From a virus: a stretch of 34,791 nucleotides of DNA. The translations under genes and the position numbers were made by a program. Numbering within the stretch: position 1 is the stretch's first letter; each line of letters starts with the position of its first letter. Under the pieces are notes generated by a model that saw only the letters and a list, made by a program, of their open reading frames with translations, was not told the DNA's origin and made no database searches. Of the stretch, positions 1 through 7,568 are shown one piece after another. The stretch spans positions 1-34,791 of the IMG/VR virus record IMGVR_UViG_3300017917_000704, one strand, 5' to 3'.

Positions 1-99
1 GCGAAAAATAAAACTGGAATAAGTACGTTCAAAAGTGTTTCGTTAATCTGTTTCATAATTGGTTTGATTTATTTGTTTGTCATATTGACTACACAAATA
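1..99. repeat. Left copy of the 99-bp terminal direct repeat
   Basis: Bases 1-99 are identical to 34693-34791. An exact short repeat at the two ends of a contig is the usual mark of a circular assembly, so the unique genome is 34,692 bp. A true short direct terminal repeat of the virion DNA is possible but less likely, because a small minus-strand ORF reads straight through the junction. Confidence 0.95.
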
Positions 100-123
100 T
101 AGTAACATTTTTAACTAAACAAA
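94..123 (-). promoter_or_regulatory. Leftward Bacteroidota-type promoter
   Basis: On the minus strand a -33 TTTG (123-120) is followed, 18 nt later, by TATATTTG (101-94), an exact match to the Bacteroidota -7 consensus TAnnTTTG. Transcription would start near base 88, about 30 nt before the minus-strand ATG at 56-54. It would run leftward across the circle junction into the genes at 34748-33420. Confidence 0.6.
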
Positions 124-153
124 AATATTTATACCTTTTTTTTATTAACAAAG

Positions 154-162
154 TTATTCACA
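154..162 (+). promoter_or_regulatory. DnaA-box-like 9-mer
   Basis: TTATTCACA matches the bacterial DnaA box consensus TTATNCACA. It lies in the non-coding stretch between the leftward promoter and the first rightward gene. The phage encodes its own DnaA domain IV protein (32834-33226), so the site may matter, but a single 9-mer in AT-rich DNA can occur by chance. Confidence 0.35.
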
Positions 163-218
163 TTGTGTTTATTCATGCTTAGAATAAAGCGTAAAACATT
201 GGTATTTTGTTACTTATA

Positions 219-428
219 ATGAAGCGTAAAGGGTTTTACATAAAGAAAGGCAAAGAAGGATCTATTTATTTGCATCTTTATGTTATTGATTTTCAACAAT
301 ATATCAAGGATCTAGAAGGTCAGGACGGTTGGGTAACATTTAGATTATTCGAACGTGATAAACTAGATAAGAAAGGACATACCCATAATCTTGAGGCCAT
401 AAAACAAAACAAACACACGAATGATTGA
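219..428 (+). CDS. Small hypothetical protein upstream of the terminase genes
   Basis: The frame is open from a TTG at 207, but the ATG at 219 gives the more natural start (MKRKGFYIKKGKEGSIYLHL). The product is about 69 residues, basic at the N-terminus, with alternating hydrophobic residues that suggest a small beta-rich fold, and ends in a polar tail. Its stop codon lies inside the start of the next gene (8-bp overlap), so the two are probably translated together. I do not recognise a family. Its position as the first rightward gene, just before the terminase genes, suggests a role in packaging or late control, but that is inference. Confidence 0.6.
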   Translation: MKRKGFYIKKGKEGSIYLHLYVIDFQQYIKDLEGQDGWVTFRLFERDKLDKKGHTHNLEAIKQNKHTND

Positions 429-774
429 CCTGAATAAACAAATCGAATTCAAGACGGAACCAGTCAAACGCATCAACAAAAAGACTGGTAAACCAATAGA
501 GAATTGGGGAGGAAAGCGTGAAGGTGCTGGTCGTAAAAGCCGCATGACAGAACATGAGATCATCGAACGCCTCGAGCCAATGGCCGAGACTGCATTTCGT
601 GTTCTACATGAGAAGCTAGCTCAAGGAGATGCCAGAGCGTTACAACTGTATATGCAGTACTTCATTGGCTTGCCAACACAGAAAATCGAAAGCAAGATCG
701 AAGGCCAATTGAGCCAGGTACAAGTTGAGGTGATTAAACCGAATGTGCAGATGCTTGAGGAGGCGACAAACTAG
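421..774 (+). CDS. Terminase small subunit candidate
   Basis: This is a 117-residue protein with a basic N-terminal segment that contains the motif GGKREGAGRK (about residues 30-39), followed by a helical region. That motif is common at the start of small terminase-like, DNA-binding proteins in Bacteroidota phages. The next gene is the large terminase, the usual order. The small subunit binds the packaging site and delivers DNA to the large subunit. There is no catalytic motif to confirm it, and a 273-bp non-coding gap separates it from the large subunit gene, which is larger than usual. Another DNA-binding role is possible. Confidence 0.6.
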   Translation: MIDLNKQIEFKTEPVKRINKKTGKPIENWGGKREGAGRKSRMTEHEIIERLEPMAETAFRVLHEKLAQGDARALQLYMQYFIGLPTQKIESKIEGQLSQVQVEVIKPNVQMLEEATN

Positions 775-1047
775 CAGTTTGTTTAACTATTTCTATTTAA
801 CATAATACTAGTTATCATGCAAACGGTATTTTGTTTAACGTTGAAGCATGACAATACGACAAAATTGTCTATACTTAATGGGGGGAACTTAAAGTTTAAA
901 CATTGAACGGCGGCTGGGGTAAAAACAGATTTCTGACAACAATAAAACAACTGTCTAAACAAAAATATTAATGACCCCCTTTTTATACCTACTTTTCAAC
1001 TTGGTTTACCTTTACTAAATTTTTAGAAATTCTATAAAACTCGGACT
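775..1047. other. Non-coding gap between small and large terminase genes
   Basis: I see no convincing gene here. A 29-codon frame at 817-906 is the longest candidate and has no other support. The stretch holds a 10-bp direct repeat TTTGTTTAAC (778-787 and 830-839), a run of six Gs near 880, the 8-bp IR-like CAGA/TCTG, a CCCCC-TTTTT tract near 975-984, and CTAAACAAAAATATT (955-969), which also occurs at 115-129. It may hold the packaging site or a late promoter. Confidence 0.4.
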
Positions 1048-2190
1048 ATGAACGCTAAACTTCAAACTAACAAGGTCTTTGAAATATTGCAAGACTCAAA
1101 AAAGCGCATTACGGTAATGCAAGGAGGTTCTCGTAGTGGTAAAACCTATAATATTCTTATTTGGTTTATCGTAAAACTTCTACAAGAAAACGGAAAAACA
1201 TTAACGATAGTAAGGCAATCTCTTCCAAGTATAAAAGGTTCGGTCCTACGCGACTTTGTGGACATTCTTTCTAAGTTGGGTATATATTCTGAAGACAATC
1301 ATAATAAAACGGAGCAAATTTATCAGCTTAATGGTAACGTGGTCGAGTTCGTTAGTGCTGATCAACCACAAAAGATTCGTGGTAGGGCCAGGACCTATTT
1401 ATTCTGCAACGAGGCCAATGAACTTACTTATGAGGCATGGATGCAACTTATCATGCGTACTGAAGGTAAGATAGTTATTGACTATAACCCATCAGATTTA
1501 TCATCTTGGATTTATGACGATGTAATACCACGTGATGATGCTGACTTTTACATTACAACATTTAAAGACAATCCATTTCTACCAAAAGAATTAGTGGACG
1601 AATTAGAACGTTTAAAAGATGCAGATCCAAACTATTGGCAAATCTACGGCCTTGGTGAACGTGGACTTAGCCAAGACTTGATCTACCTACATTACCGAAC
1701 AACAGATACAATGCCAGAAGGTGAGATAGTATATGGTTGCGACTTTGGATTCAATGTACCTTCTACACTTGTCAAATGTATATTCCATGAAAATGCGGTG
1801 TATGTACAAGAGATGCTATACGAAACAAAACTTACTACAAATGACTTAGTTGAAAAAATTGTAGCTTTGGGATTAGACAGATACGATGAATTGTATTGCG
1901 ATGCCGCAGAGCCAAAAACGATTGAAGAGTTGGTAAGACAAGGACTAAATGCAAAGCCAGCAAATAAGGATGTTGTGGAGGGAATTCGCACCGTTAAGGG
2001 TACGCCACTATACATTCACCAAGATTCCGTAAATTTACTCAAAGAGATAAAAAATTATCGTTGGAAAACGGATCGAAATGGCAATAAGCTAGATCAACCC
2101 GTTAAGTTCAACGATCACGCTCTTGATGCTATGAGATATGCAATATATTCTAAATTAACAATCCCAAGTGTTACTTGGGGTGCAATATAA
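1048..2190 (+). CDS. terL: Terminase large subunit
   Basis: This 380-residue protein is the motor that pumps DNA into the prohead and cuts it. The ATPase half has a Walker A motif GGSRSGKT at residues 26-33 and a Walker B-like strand YLFCNEAN at 117-124. The nuclease half (from about 205) carries the acidic residues expected of the RNase H-like fold: D232 in GCDFGF, D285 in YCDAAEPK, and D356/D360 in NDHALDAMRY. This arrangement fits the PBSX/Terminase_3 group. The gene is followed by the portal gene after 4 bp, as in most tailed phages. The length is at the short end for the family, but both domains are complete. Confidence 0.95.
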   Translation: MNAKLQTNKVFEILQDSKKRITVMQGGSRSGKTYNILIWFIVKLLQENGKTLTIVRQSLPSIKGSVLRDFVDILSKLGIYSEDNHNKTEQIYQLNGNVVEFVSADQPQKIRGRARTYLFCNEANELTYEAWMQLIMRTEGKIVIDYNPSDLSSWIYDDVIPRDDADFYITTFKDNPFLPKELVDELERLKDADPNYWQIYGLGERGLSQDLIYLHYRTTDTMPEGEIVYGCDFGFNVPSTLVKCIFHENAVYVQEMLYETKLTTNDLVEKIVALGLDRYDELYCDAAEPKTIEELVRQGLNAKPANKDVVEGIRTVKGTPLYIHQDSVNLLKEIKNYRWKTDRNGNKLDQPVKFNDHALDAMRYAIYSKLTIPSVTWGAI

Positions 2191-2194
2191 CAAT

Positions 2195-3706
2195 ATGGGA
2201 TTATTTGATTTTTTCAAAAAGAAGGGCATCAATCCTTATCCGACCAATCAAATGCAAATGGTTGGAACTTCATCTTCGGCAGTTCAGAATTATACGGGAA
2301 TAAGTTATATCAACGAAGGATACTTAGGCAATGCCGATGTTTATTCTATCGTGAGTTTCTTGGCACGCAAGAGTGCGTCTATTCCTTGGTATGTTTATCA
2401 AATGAACCCAGGTGAGAAAGCAAGAACAAATTTAATTCGCTATAAGCAATTATCAAAAGGCATTGCAAATCAAGGAGCATACGAGCAAGCATTACTTGCA
2501 CGTAAAAACGCATATAGCGAGAATATTGTGATGGGTACTCCACTTGCTACACTTTTGGAAAGGCCAAACAATTACCAAGCGCAAGATCAATTTTTTGAGA
2601 ACTTATTTGGATATAGATTTTTAAGTGGTGAAGGAAATGTGTATGGCAATGACGGGCAACTGGGTGGCACTTTTTCAGAATTAAATATTTTGCCAACTCA
2701 ATATTTGGACATTTATCCTGACCCGAAAGATGTTTACAATATTTTAGGATATAAACTTTTGGTAGGAGGTGGAGTAAACTTGCCAAAAGAAAACGTGATG
2801 ATGTGGAAGAGCTGGAATCCAGACTTTAATGTTACAACAAGAACGCATCTTCGTGGTCTATCTCCACTTCGTGCTGCATATAAAACACTTCGCATGAGCA
2901 ACAACGCTGCGGATGCAAGTGCTACAATGACTGGCAACGGTGGTGCAAAAGGTGCAATTACTCCTAGACCACTTAATAATGTTGTACCAAGTTATACAAT
3001 TGAGCAAGCGGAGAATATTAAGCGTGCGGTAAATGAGTACATCAATGGAGTGGATAATAAGGGTAGAGTAGCCGTTTTGCAGACTCCATGGGATTATATG
3101 AATTTTGGATTGAGTAGTGTGGATATGGAGCTAGTAAACACTCTAAGAATGAGTATGCATCAATGGTGTAGAGTGTTTGGCCTTCCAGCAGTTCTGTTTG
3201 ATGTTGATACATCATCATACAACAACTATCAAAACGCAATGCGTGATTTGATTACCAACACAATTATTCCAATGTGTTGCCAATTGCGTGATGAGTTGAA
3301 TAAATTTTTAGTTCCTAGATATGGAGAGGATGTATTTATTGACTTTGACATTACGGCACTTCCAGAGATGCAGCAAGATATGGAGCGCATGGTTCGTTCA
3401 CTTCGTGATGCAAACTGGTTGACATTTGATGAAAAGCGTATTGCAATGAATTACCAAGAAAAATCGGGTGCATTTGAGTATGCATTTATTAACCAAGGTT
3501 TGATACCGATCGAGCAAGCGGTAATGGACCTAACTGTACCACCAAGCGAAGATATACAAGATGGCATGGACAACGGAATGGATAACATCGCAAACAACAG
3601 ACGAGGAGATAACGCAACAAGTGATGGAGAAATATCCCAAGCTGAAGAGCGAGCGCAATTGCGCAGTAGAGCAGAGAATGATGCAATCATTGAGGATAGC
3701 TTATAA
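2195..3706 (+). CDS. Portal protein
   Basis: The product forms the dodecameric ring at the head vertex through which DNA enters. I chose the ATG at 2195 because it gives the typical portal start MGLFDFFKKKG and lies just after the terminase stop; the frame is open from 2168. The 503-residue protein has the HK97-type portal layout: an N-terminal wing (VYSIVSFLARKSASIPWYVY), a central stem region, and a crown region around the stretch MSMHQWCRVFGLPAVLF that is typical of Phage_portal. The C-terminal 50 residues are acidic and low in complexity, with many Asn, Asp and Glu residues. Confidence 0.93.
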   Translation: MGLFDFFKKKGINPYPTNQMQMVGTSSSAVQNYTGISYINEGYLGNADVYSIVSFLARKSASIPWYVYQMNPGEKARTNLIRYKQLSKGIANQGAYEQALLARKNAYSENIVMGTPLATLLERPNNYQAQDQFFENLFGYRFLSGEGNVYGNDGQLGGTFSELNILPTQYLDIYPDPKDVYNILGYKLLVGGGVNLPKENVMMWKSWNPDFNVTTRTHLRGLSPLRAAYKTLRMSNNAADASATMTGNGGAKGAITPRPLNNVVPSYTIEQAENIKRAVNEYINGVDNKGRVAVLQTPWDYMNFGLSSVDMELVNTLRMSMHQWCRVFGLPAVLFDVDTSSYNNYQNAMRDLITNTIIPMCCQLRDELNKFLVPRYGEDVFIDFDITALPEMQQDMERMVRSLRDANWLTFDEKRIAMNYQEKSGAFEYAFINQGLIPIEQAVMDLTVPPSEDIQDGMDNGMDNIANNRRGDNATSDGEISQAEERAQLRSRAENDAIIEDSL

Positions 3707-3720
3707 ACAAAAGTGTATCG

Positions 3721-4551
3721 ATGAACGCGAGGCAAAGAAGCGAATATTGGGTGAAAGTGGAGAGGTTGCGTAGGCAACTCGATGAAAAATATAGTTCTTT
3801 ATTTAGTGCAGCGATTAGCAAAGATGTGAATAAAGTTGCTAGTGATATACGCAAGTATGGAACGGGTGCGGCTAGAACGCTTATGGGTGCTTATGCTTGG
3901 AATGATGAGATGATGAAAATAATGATGCAGCTTTATAGAGAAGCAGCAATATTATTTGGAAACGCATCTTTTCGTGCAGTTAGAAATGCTGGGCAAAAAG
4001 CAGCCGATCCGTATGGCATCAACAATGACTTTATAACTACTATTTTGCAATTTTTGGCGCAGTATGGATTTATGCTTGTTGCAGATATGACGCAAACAAC
4101 CAAAAAGCAATTATTAAACATAATTAGCCAAGGCGTGCAAGATGGGTTAGGCATTGATGAGATTGCTAGACAAATTACACAAAGTGATGAGCTTGGGTAT
4201 GCAATGATGAGAGCCAGAAGGATTGCTAGAACGGAAGTAATGAGAGCTAGCAATTATGCAGCAATGCAAGGCGCAAAATTGCATAACTTTGAAGTGGATA
4301 AGGTTTGGATTGCTAGTCGTGATTTAAGAACTCGTAGGATTCCAAGAGATTCATACGATCACTTTCACATGGATGGCGCAACTGTTCCGTATAATGAGCC
4401 ATTTACCTCAACTGGTAAAAAAGGAGATACGGTGCTTGCAGCGCAACCAGGCGATCCAACTGCACCAGCAGGATTCACGATCAATTGTAGATGTACGGTT
4501 GGTTTTGTTCCGAAAAGAGATGAAAACGGAAGATTAATAATGAAAAGATAA
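3721..4551 (+). CDS. MuF-like head morphogenesis protein
   Basis: This 276-residue protein belongs to the Mu gpF / SPP1 gp7 family of minor head proteins, which associate with the portal during head assembly. The N-terminal half is helical. From about residue 150 the sequence shows the MuF core: ARRIARTEVMRASNYAAMQGA, a segment with HFHMDGATVP, and the hallmark C-terminal pattern AGFTINCRCTV (NCRC at 255-258). It sits directly after the portal gene, as is usual. No extra toxin domain is fused to its C-terminus, which ends about 20 residues after the NCRC motif. Confidence 0.9.
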   Translation: MNARQRSEYWVKVERLRRQLDEKYSSLFSAAISKDVNKVASDIRKYGTGAARTLMGAYAWNDEMMKIMMQLYREAAILFGNASFRAVRNAGQKAADPYGINNDFITTILQFLAQYGFMLVADMTQTTKKQLLNIISQGVQDGLGIDEIARQITQSDELGYAMMRARRIARTEVMRASNYAAMQGAKLHNFEVDKVWIASRDLRTRRIPRDSYDHFHMDGATVPYNEPFTSTGKKGDTVLAAQPGDPTAPAGFTINCRCTVGFVPKRDENGRLIMKR

Positions 4552-4554
4552 ACT

Positions 4555-5715
4555 ATGCCAATATACGCTTGTTCAAATGGGAAATACAGAATTTCTGATG
4601 GTGAATGTATGTACACTACTCGTGAACACGCAGTAAGCGCATATCAAGCATATTTGGCACAACATCCAGAGGCCGAAAAAGAATTTAAATCGGTTGATAT
4701 GAATAAGGTAAGTTTTGACTTTGACGGCACAATAAGCAAAGAGCAATGGCAACAAAAAGCCATGCAATTAAAAGATCAAGGAAAAACTTTGTATATTGTA
4801 ACTAGAAGGCAAGAAAGTGATAGTGAGCCAGTGTATGCAGTTGCCGACAAAGTTGGTATTCCGCATTCGAGAGTTTACTTTACAAATGGTAAACTTAAAT
4901 GGGAAACAATAAAAAGATTAGGCATTGGAACGCATTATGACAATAATCCAGATGAGATTAAAGCCATCAATGAAAATACCGATGCAAACGGAAAATTAGT
5001 AGTAAGTAAAAATAATTCAATGATATACAATTACAAATCACTTAGCTTAGAAGTTAAGGATGTAGATACAAAGCAAGGAATCGTAACTGGATATTTTTCC
5101 GCTTTTGGAAACGTAGATAGCGATGGCGACATTATGATGCCTGGTGCATTTAAGCGTTCCATTCAAGATTGGGGTCCAGAAGGAAAAGGAAGAATTAAGC
5201 ATCTATTAAATCATGATCCATCTAAACCACTTGGTAAAATCCAAACTTTGAAAGAAGATGAGTATGGACTTTATTATGAAAGTAAGGTTGGTACACATAC
5301 TCTTGGAAAAGATTATATAAAGATGATTGAAAGTGGACTTATTGCAGAACATTCAATCGGATTTAAAACATTGAGAGAGCAAAAAAGTGGAGATGCAAAT
5401 CAAATCCATGAAGTAATGCTTTTTGAAGGATCAAGCCTTACTGCATGGGGTGCAAATGAAGCAACTCCATTACTAGGTATGAAGAATATGAATAGCATTG
5501 AACAAATACAAGATCAGATCAAATCATTTGAGAAATTCATTCGTAATAGCGATGTTACAGATGAAACAATTGATTTGTGTATTTTAAAAGTTAAACAACT
5601 CGCGGAACTTGTTGAACGTATGAGTAGCACAAAGGCAGTCGTTGAGACACCAGCGCAGCAAAAAGAAGAAGAAGTTCCAGTAGAGTCATTTATAAATATT
5701 ATCAATAAATTTTAA
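4555..5715 (+). CDS. HAD-like phosphatase / prohead protease fusion
   Basis: Three parts can be read in 386 residues. Residues 1-38 form a short module (GKYRISDGECMYTTREHA). Residues 50-140 look like a compact HAD phosphatase: DFDGTI with D55 and D57 (motif I), YIVTRRQ at 80-86 (motif II), lysines 113-120 (motif III) and HYDNNPDE with D129 and D133 (motif IV). Residues 165-310 are an HK97-type prohead protease (family S78/U35): GYFSAFGNVDSDGDIMMPGA, HLLNHDP (H216, H220), EHSIGF (S267) and FEGSSLTAWGANEATP. The last 75 residues resemble a helical scaffolding tail. The protease would mature the capsid. The job of the phosphatase part is unknown. Confidence 0.85.
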   Translation: MPIYACSNGKYRISDGECMYTTREHAVSAYQAYLAQHPEAEKEFKSVDMNKVSFDFDGTISKEQWQQKAMQLKDQGKTLYIVTRRQESDSEPVYAVADKVGIPHSRVYFTNGKLKWETIKRLGIGTHYDNNPDEIKAINENTDANGKLVVSKNNSMIYNYKSLSLEVKDVDTKQGIVTGYFSAFGNVDSDGDIMMPGAFKRSIQDWGPEGKGRIKHLLNHDPSKPLGKIQTLKEDEYGLYYESKVGTHTLGKDYIKMIESGLIAEHSIGFKTLREQKSGDANQIHEVMLFEGSSLTAWGANEATPLLGMKNMNSIEQIQDQIKSFEKFIRNSDVTDETIDLCILKVKQLAELVERMSSTKAVVETPAQQKEEEVPVESFINIINKF

Positions 5716-5725
5716 AAAATTAAAA

Positions 5726-6901
5726 ATGAGCGACATTAAATCATTTGAAGCTGCTCTTGAGGCTAAAATGGCCGAGCAGAAAGCTGAAGTAGCTCTCGCA
5801 ACTGAGAAAGCTGCTAAAGCATTTGAAAGCAAGGTTGAGGCTATTAACGAGCAACTTGCTAAAAACAACAAAACCGTAGCTGAAGCAAGAGAAGAAGTTC
5901 TTGCTGCTAAAGCTGCTCTTGGTAAAATTGGTGCTACTGAATCTAAAAAAGTTGCACAATCTTACAACGAACACATTAACGAGATCAAATCTGCAATCGG
6001 TGAAGCTATCGTAAAAGGTTACGATTCTATCAAAGAAGCAGTTAGATCAAACGGCAAAGGTTTCAATTTCGAATTGGATCTTAAAACAGTTGGCGTAATG
6101 ACTGAAGCGGCTAACCTTACTGGTAACCCTTATGTTTCTTACATCAACTCTCCAGCACTTCGTGCATTTGTAAATCCACACCTTCGTTCTATCTTCAACA
6201 TTATCCCAGTTTCAACTGGTTCTGTAAGTTTTCCAAGAGGAAACTCTCCAGTTGGTGAAGGTTCTTTCGGTAAGCAAACTGAAGGTTCTGCTAAAGCACA
6301 ATTGGATTACGATGTAACAGTTGTAAACAAAGTGTTGCAATTCATCGCTGGTTATGTAAAGGTATCTCGCCAAATGGTTGATGATCTTCCTTTCTTGAAT
6401 AGCTATTTGCAACAATCTTTGATTGAAGATTTCCAAAGAGCTGAAGATACATATTACTTGAATGACTTGGCGTCTAGCGCAACTGCTGGTTCTTCTAGTG
6501 GTGCTAACACTGCCGAGAAATTCGTAGATTATGTAGCTCAATTGGGTGCTGCTAACTGGCAAGCAAACTTGATCCTTACCACATTCGCTGGTTGGGCTAA
6601 CGTTTTGAAAACCGTTCCTTCTGGTGGTTCTTACTCTGTACCTGGTGGTATCACAATTGATAACCAAGGTAACATCAGAATGATGGGTATTCCAGTTATT
6701 CCTCATAGCTTGGTTACTGCGTCTAAGGCTTATGTTCTTGACACAACTAAGTTCTCTATTGCTCAACAAAGCGGACTTGCAGTTCGTTCAACTGAATTCG
6801 ATCAAGATGATTTCGTAAAGAATTTGATCACTTTCCGTTGCGAAGCTCGTTGCGATTTGATGCAATTCCAGCCTTCAGCTTGTATCTATGGTGCAATCTA
6901 A
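5726..6901 (+). CDS. Major capsid protein (HK97 fold)
   Basis: The product has 391 residues. Residues 1-75 are a charged, Ala/Glu/Lys-rich coiled coil that matches the cleavable scaffolding delta domain of HK97-type capsid proteins. The rest matches the Phage_capsid family, for example in ANLTGNPYVSYINSPALRAF and the C-terminal VRSTEFDQDDFVKNLITFRC. The gene follows the protease gene and is closed by a strong terminator. Its codons are richer in C-ending forms and more uniform than those of the tail genes, which fits very high expression. The leader is A-rich (aaaaaattaaaaATG) and has no Shine-Dalgarno motif. Confidence 0.93.
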   Translation: MSDIKSFEAALEAKMAEQKAEVALATEKAAKAFESKVEAINEQLAKNNKTVAEAREEVLAAKAALGKIGATESKKVAQSYNEHINEIKSAIGEAIVKGYDSIKEAVRSNGKGFNFELDLKTVGVMTEAANLTGNPYVSYINSPALRAFVNPHLRSIFNIIPVSTGSVSFPRGNSPVGEGSFGKQTEGSAKAQLDYDVTVVNKVLQFIAGYVKVSRQMVDDLPFLNSYLQQSLIEDFQRAEDTYYLNDLASSATAGSSSGANTAEKFVDYVAQLGAANWQANLILTTFAGWANVLKTVPSGGSYSVPGGITIDNQGNIRMMGIPVIPHSLVTASKAYVLDTTKFSIAQQSGLAVRSTEFDQDDFVKNLITFRCEARCDLMQFQPSACIYGAI

Positions 6902-6922
6902 GGTTAGTTAATCTTAAATATT

Positions 6923-6950
6923 GGGAGACCCGTAAGTCTCCCTTTTTTTT
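6923..6950 (+). terminator. Rho-independent terminator after the capsid gene
   Basis: A perfect 7-bp stem, GGGAGAC (6923-6929) with GTCTCCC (6936-6942), has a 6-nt loop and is followed by eight Ts. It lies 22 bp after the capsid stop. The next ATG is only 4 bp beyond the T run, so the methyltransferase gene has no room for its own promoter there and probably depends on read-through. Confidence 0.92.
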
Positions 6951-6953
6951 ACT

Positions 6954-7463
6954 ATGCCATATTCATATCACTATTTTAAAGACAACTTCAAAAGTCATTT
7001 ACAAAAGAATTTTGCATCTGATATTAAGATATTGGATGTAGGCCCAGGATCAGGCGGTTATTTTGATCTACTTTGCAAAGATTTTACAAACATAGATGCA
7101 GTTGAGGCATTTGAGCCTTATATAGATCAATTCAATTTACGAGATAAATATAAAAACGTTTATGTTCAAGATGTTCTTGACTTTAATTACAACGATTACA
7201 AATACATGATATTTGGTGATGTTATTGAGCATTTAAGCATTGAAGATGCTTATAATTTGCTTGATGATATTACATCGAAAGGAATATATTGCATGGTGGC
7301 AGTTCCATATTTATTGGAACAAGATGCAGTTGGAGGCAATGTTTATGAGATACATAAACAACCAGATTTAACAATAATGAATTTTAAAGATCGGTTTCCA
7401 ATGATGGAAACTTTTAGATATAATGGACAATACGGAATGTATTTTAACTATCAATATTTATAA
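6954..7463 (+). CDS. Class I SAM-dependent methyltransferase
   Basis: This 169-residue protein has the SAM-binding motif I ILDVGPGSGGY (residues 26-36), an acidic end of strand 2 (VEAFEPY), and a motif IV-like GDVIEHL at 88-94. These fit small-molecule or glycan methyltransferases more than DNA methyltransferases, since no DPPY/NPPY motif is present. It is paired with a glycosyltransferase gene and both lie between capsid and connector genes, a place where accessory genes are often inserted. A role in decorating a virion or host glycan is inference. The protein is short for the family and its C-terminal part is not recognisable. Confidence 0.8.
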   Translation: MPYSYHYFKDNFKSHLQKNFASDIKILDVGPGSGGYFDLLCKDFTNIDAVEAFEPYIDQFNLRDKYKNVYVQDVLDFNYNDYKYMIFGDVIEHLSIEDAYNLLDDITSKGIYCMVAVPYLLEQDAVGGNVYEIHKQPDLTIMNFKDRFPMMETFRYNGQYGMYFNYQYL

Positions 7464-7481
7464 CATTAAAAAAATAGAAGT

Positions 7482-7553
7482 ATGAATATAGTTTGTTCTA
7501 TACATCTATACCCTCCACAACACAATTGCCTCTTGGGGGTGTGTCTTAATTGA
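7482..7553 (+). pseudogene. 5' end of the glycosyltransferase gene, upstream of the hairpin
   Basis: An ATG at 7482, 18 nt after the methyltransferase stop and preceded by an A-rich leader, opens a frame that encodes MNIVCSIHLYPPQHNC. This is the first beta strand and PPxHN segment typical of GT4 enzymes. The frame then enters a hairpin and stops at TGA (7551-7553). The rest of the enzyme continues in another frame from TGC at 7574 (CGAEWMLHH). It is either the first part of a gene read by programmed bypassing or the 5' part of a broken gene. Confidence 0.7.
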
Positions 7554-7568
7554 TGCACCCTCAAGAGG
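7529..7568 (+). other. Hairpin element splitting the glycosyltransferase frame (bypass candidate)
   Basis: Bases 7529-7545 pair with 7552-7568 to give a 17-bp stem (three G-U pairs, no mismatch as RNA) with the loop TTAATT. The stem starts at the last base of a TGC codon (7527-7529). A second TGC lies at 7574-7576, five bases after the stem, preceded by AAGAGG (7563-7568). Skipping 7530-7576 (47 nt) joins PPQHNC to GAEWM in frame. The fold and the frame relation are read directly from the sequence. The bypass mechanism is an inference by analogy with T4 gene 60. Confidence 0.75.

Noticed and set aside
817-906. A 29-codon frame in the terminase gap
   Set aside because: It has an ATG and a stop but no operon link, no membrane segment and no known pattern. 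Chance cannot be excluded.
6212-6769. Long minus-strand frame inside the capsid gene
   Set aside because: It is the reverse shadow of a highly expressed gene with regular codon use.
7529-7568. The hairpin as a simple terminator between the methyltransferase and glycosyltransferase genes
   Set aside because: There is no T run after the stem, and it lies inside conserved coding sequence rather than between genes.
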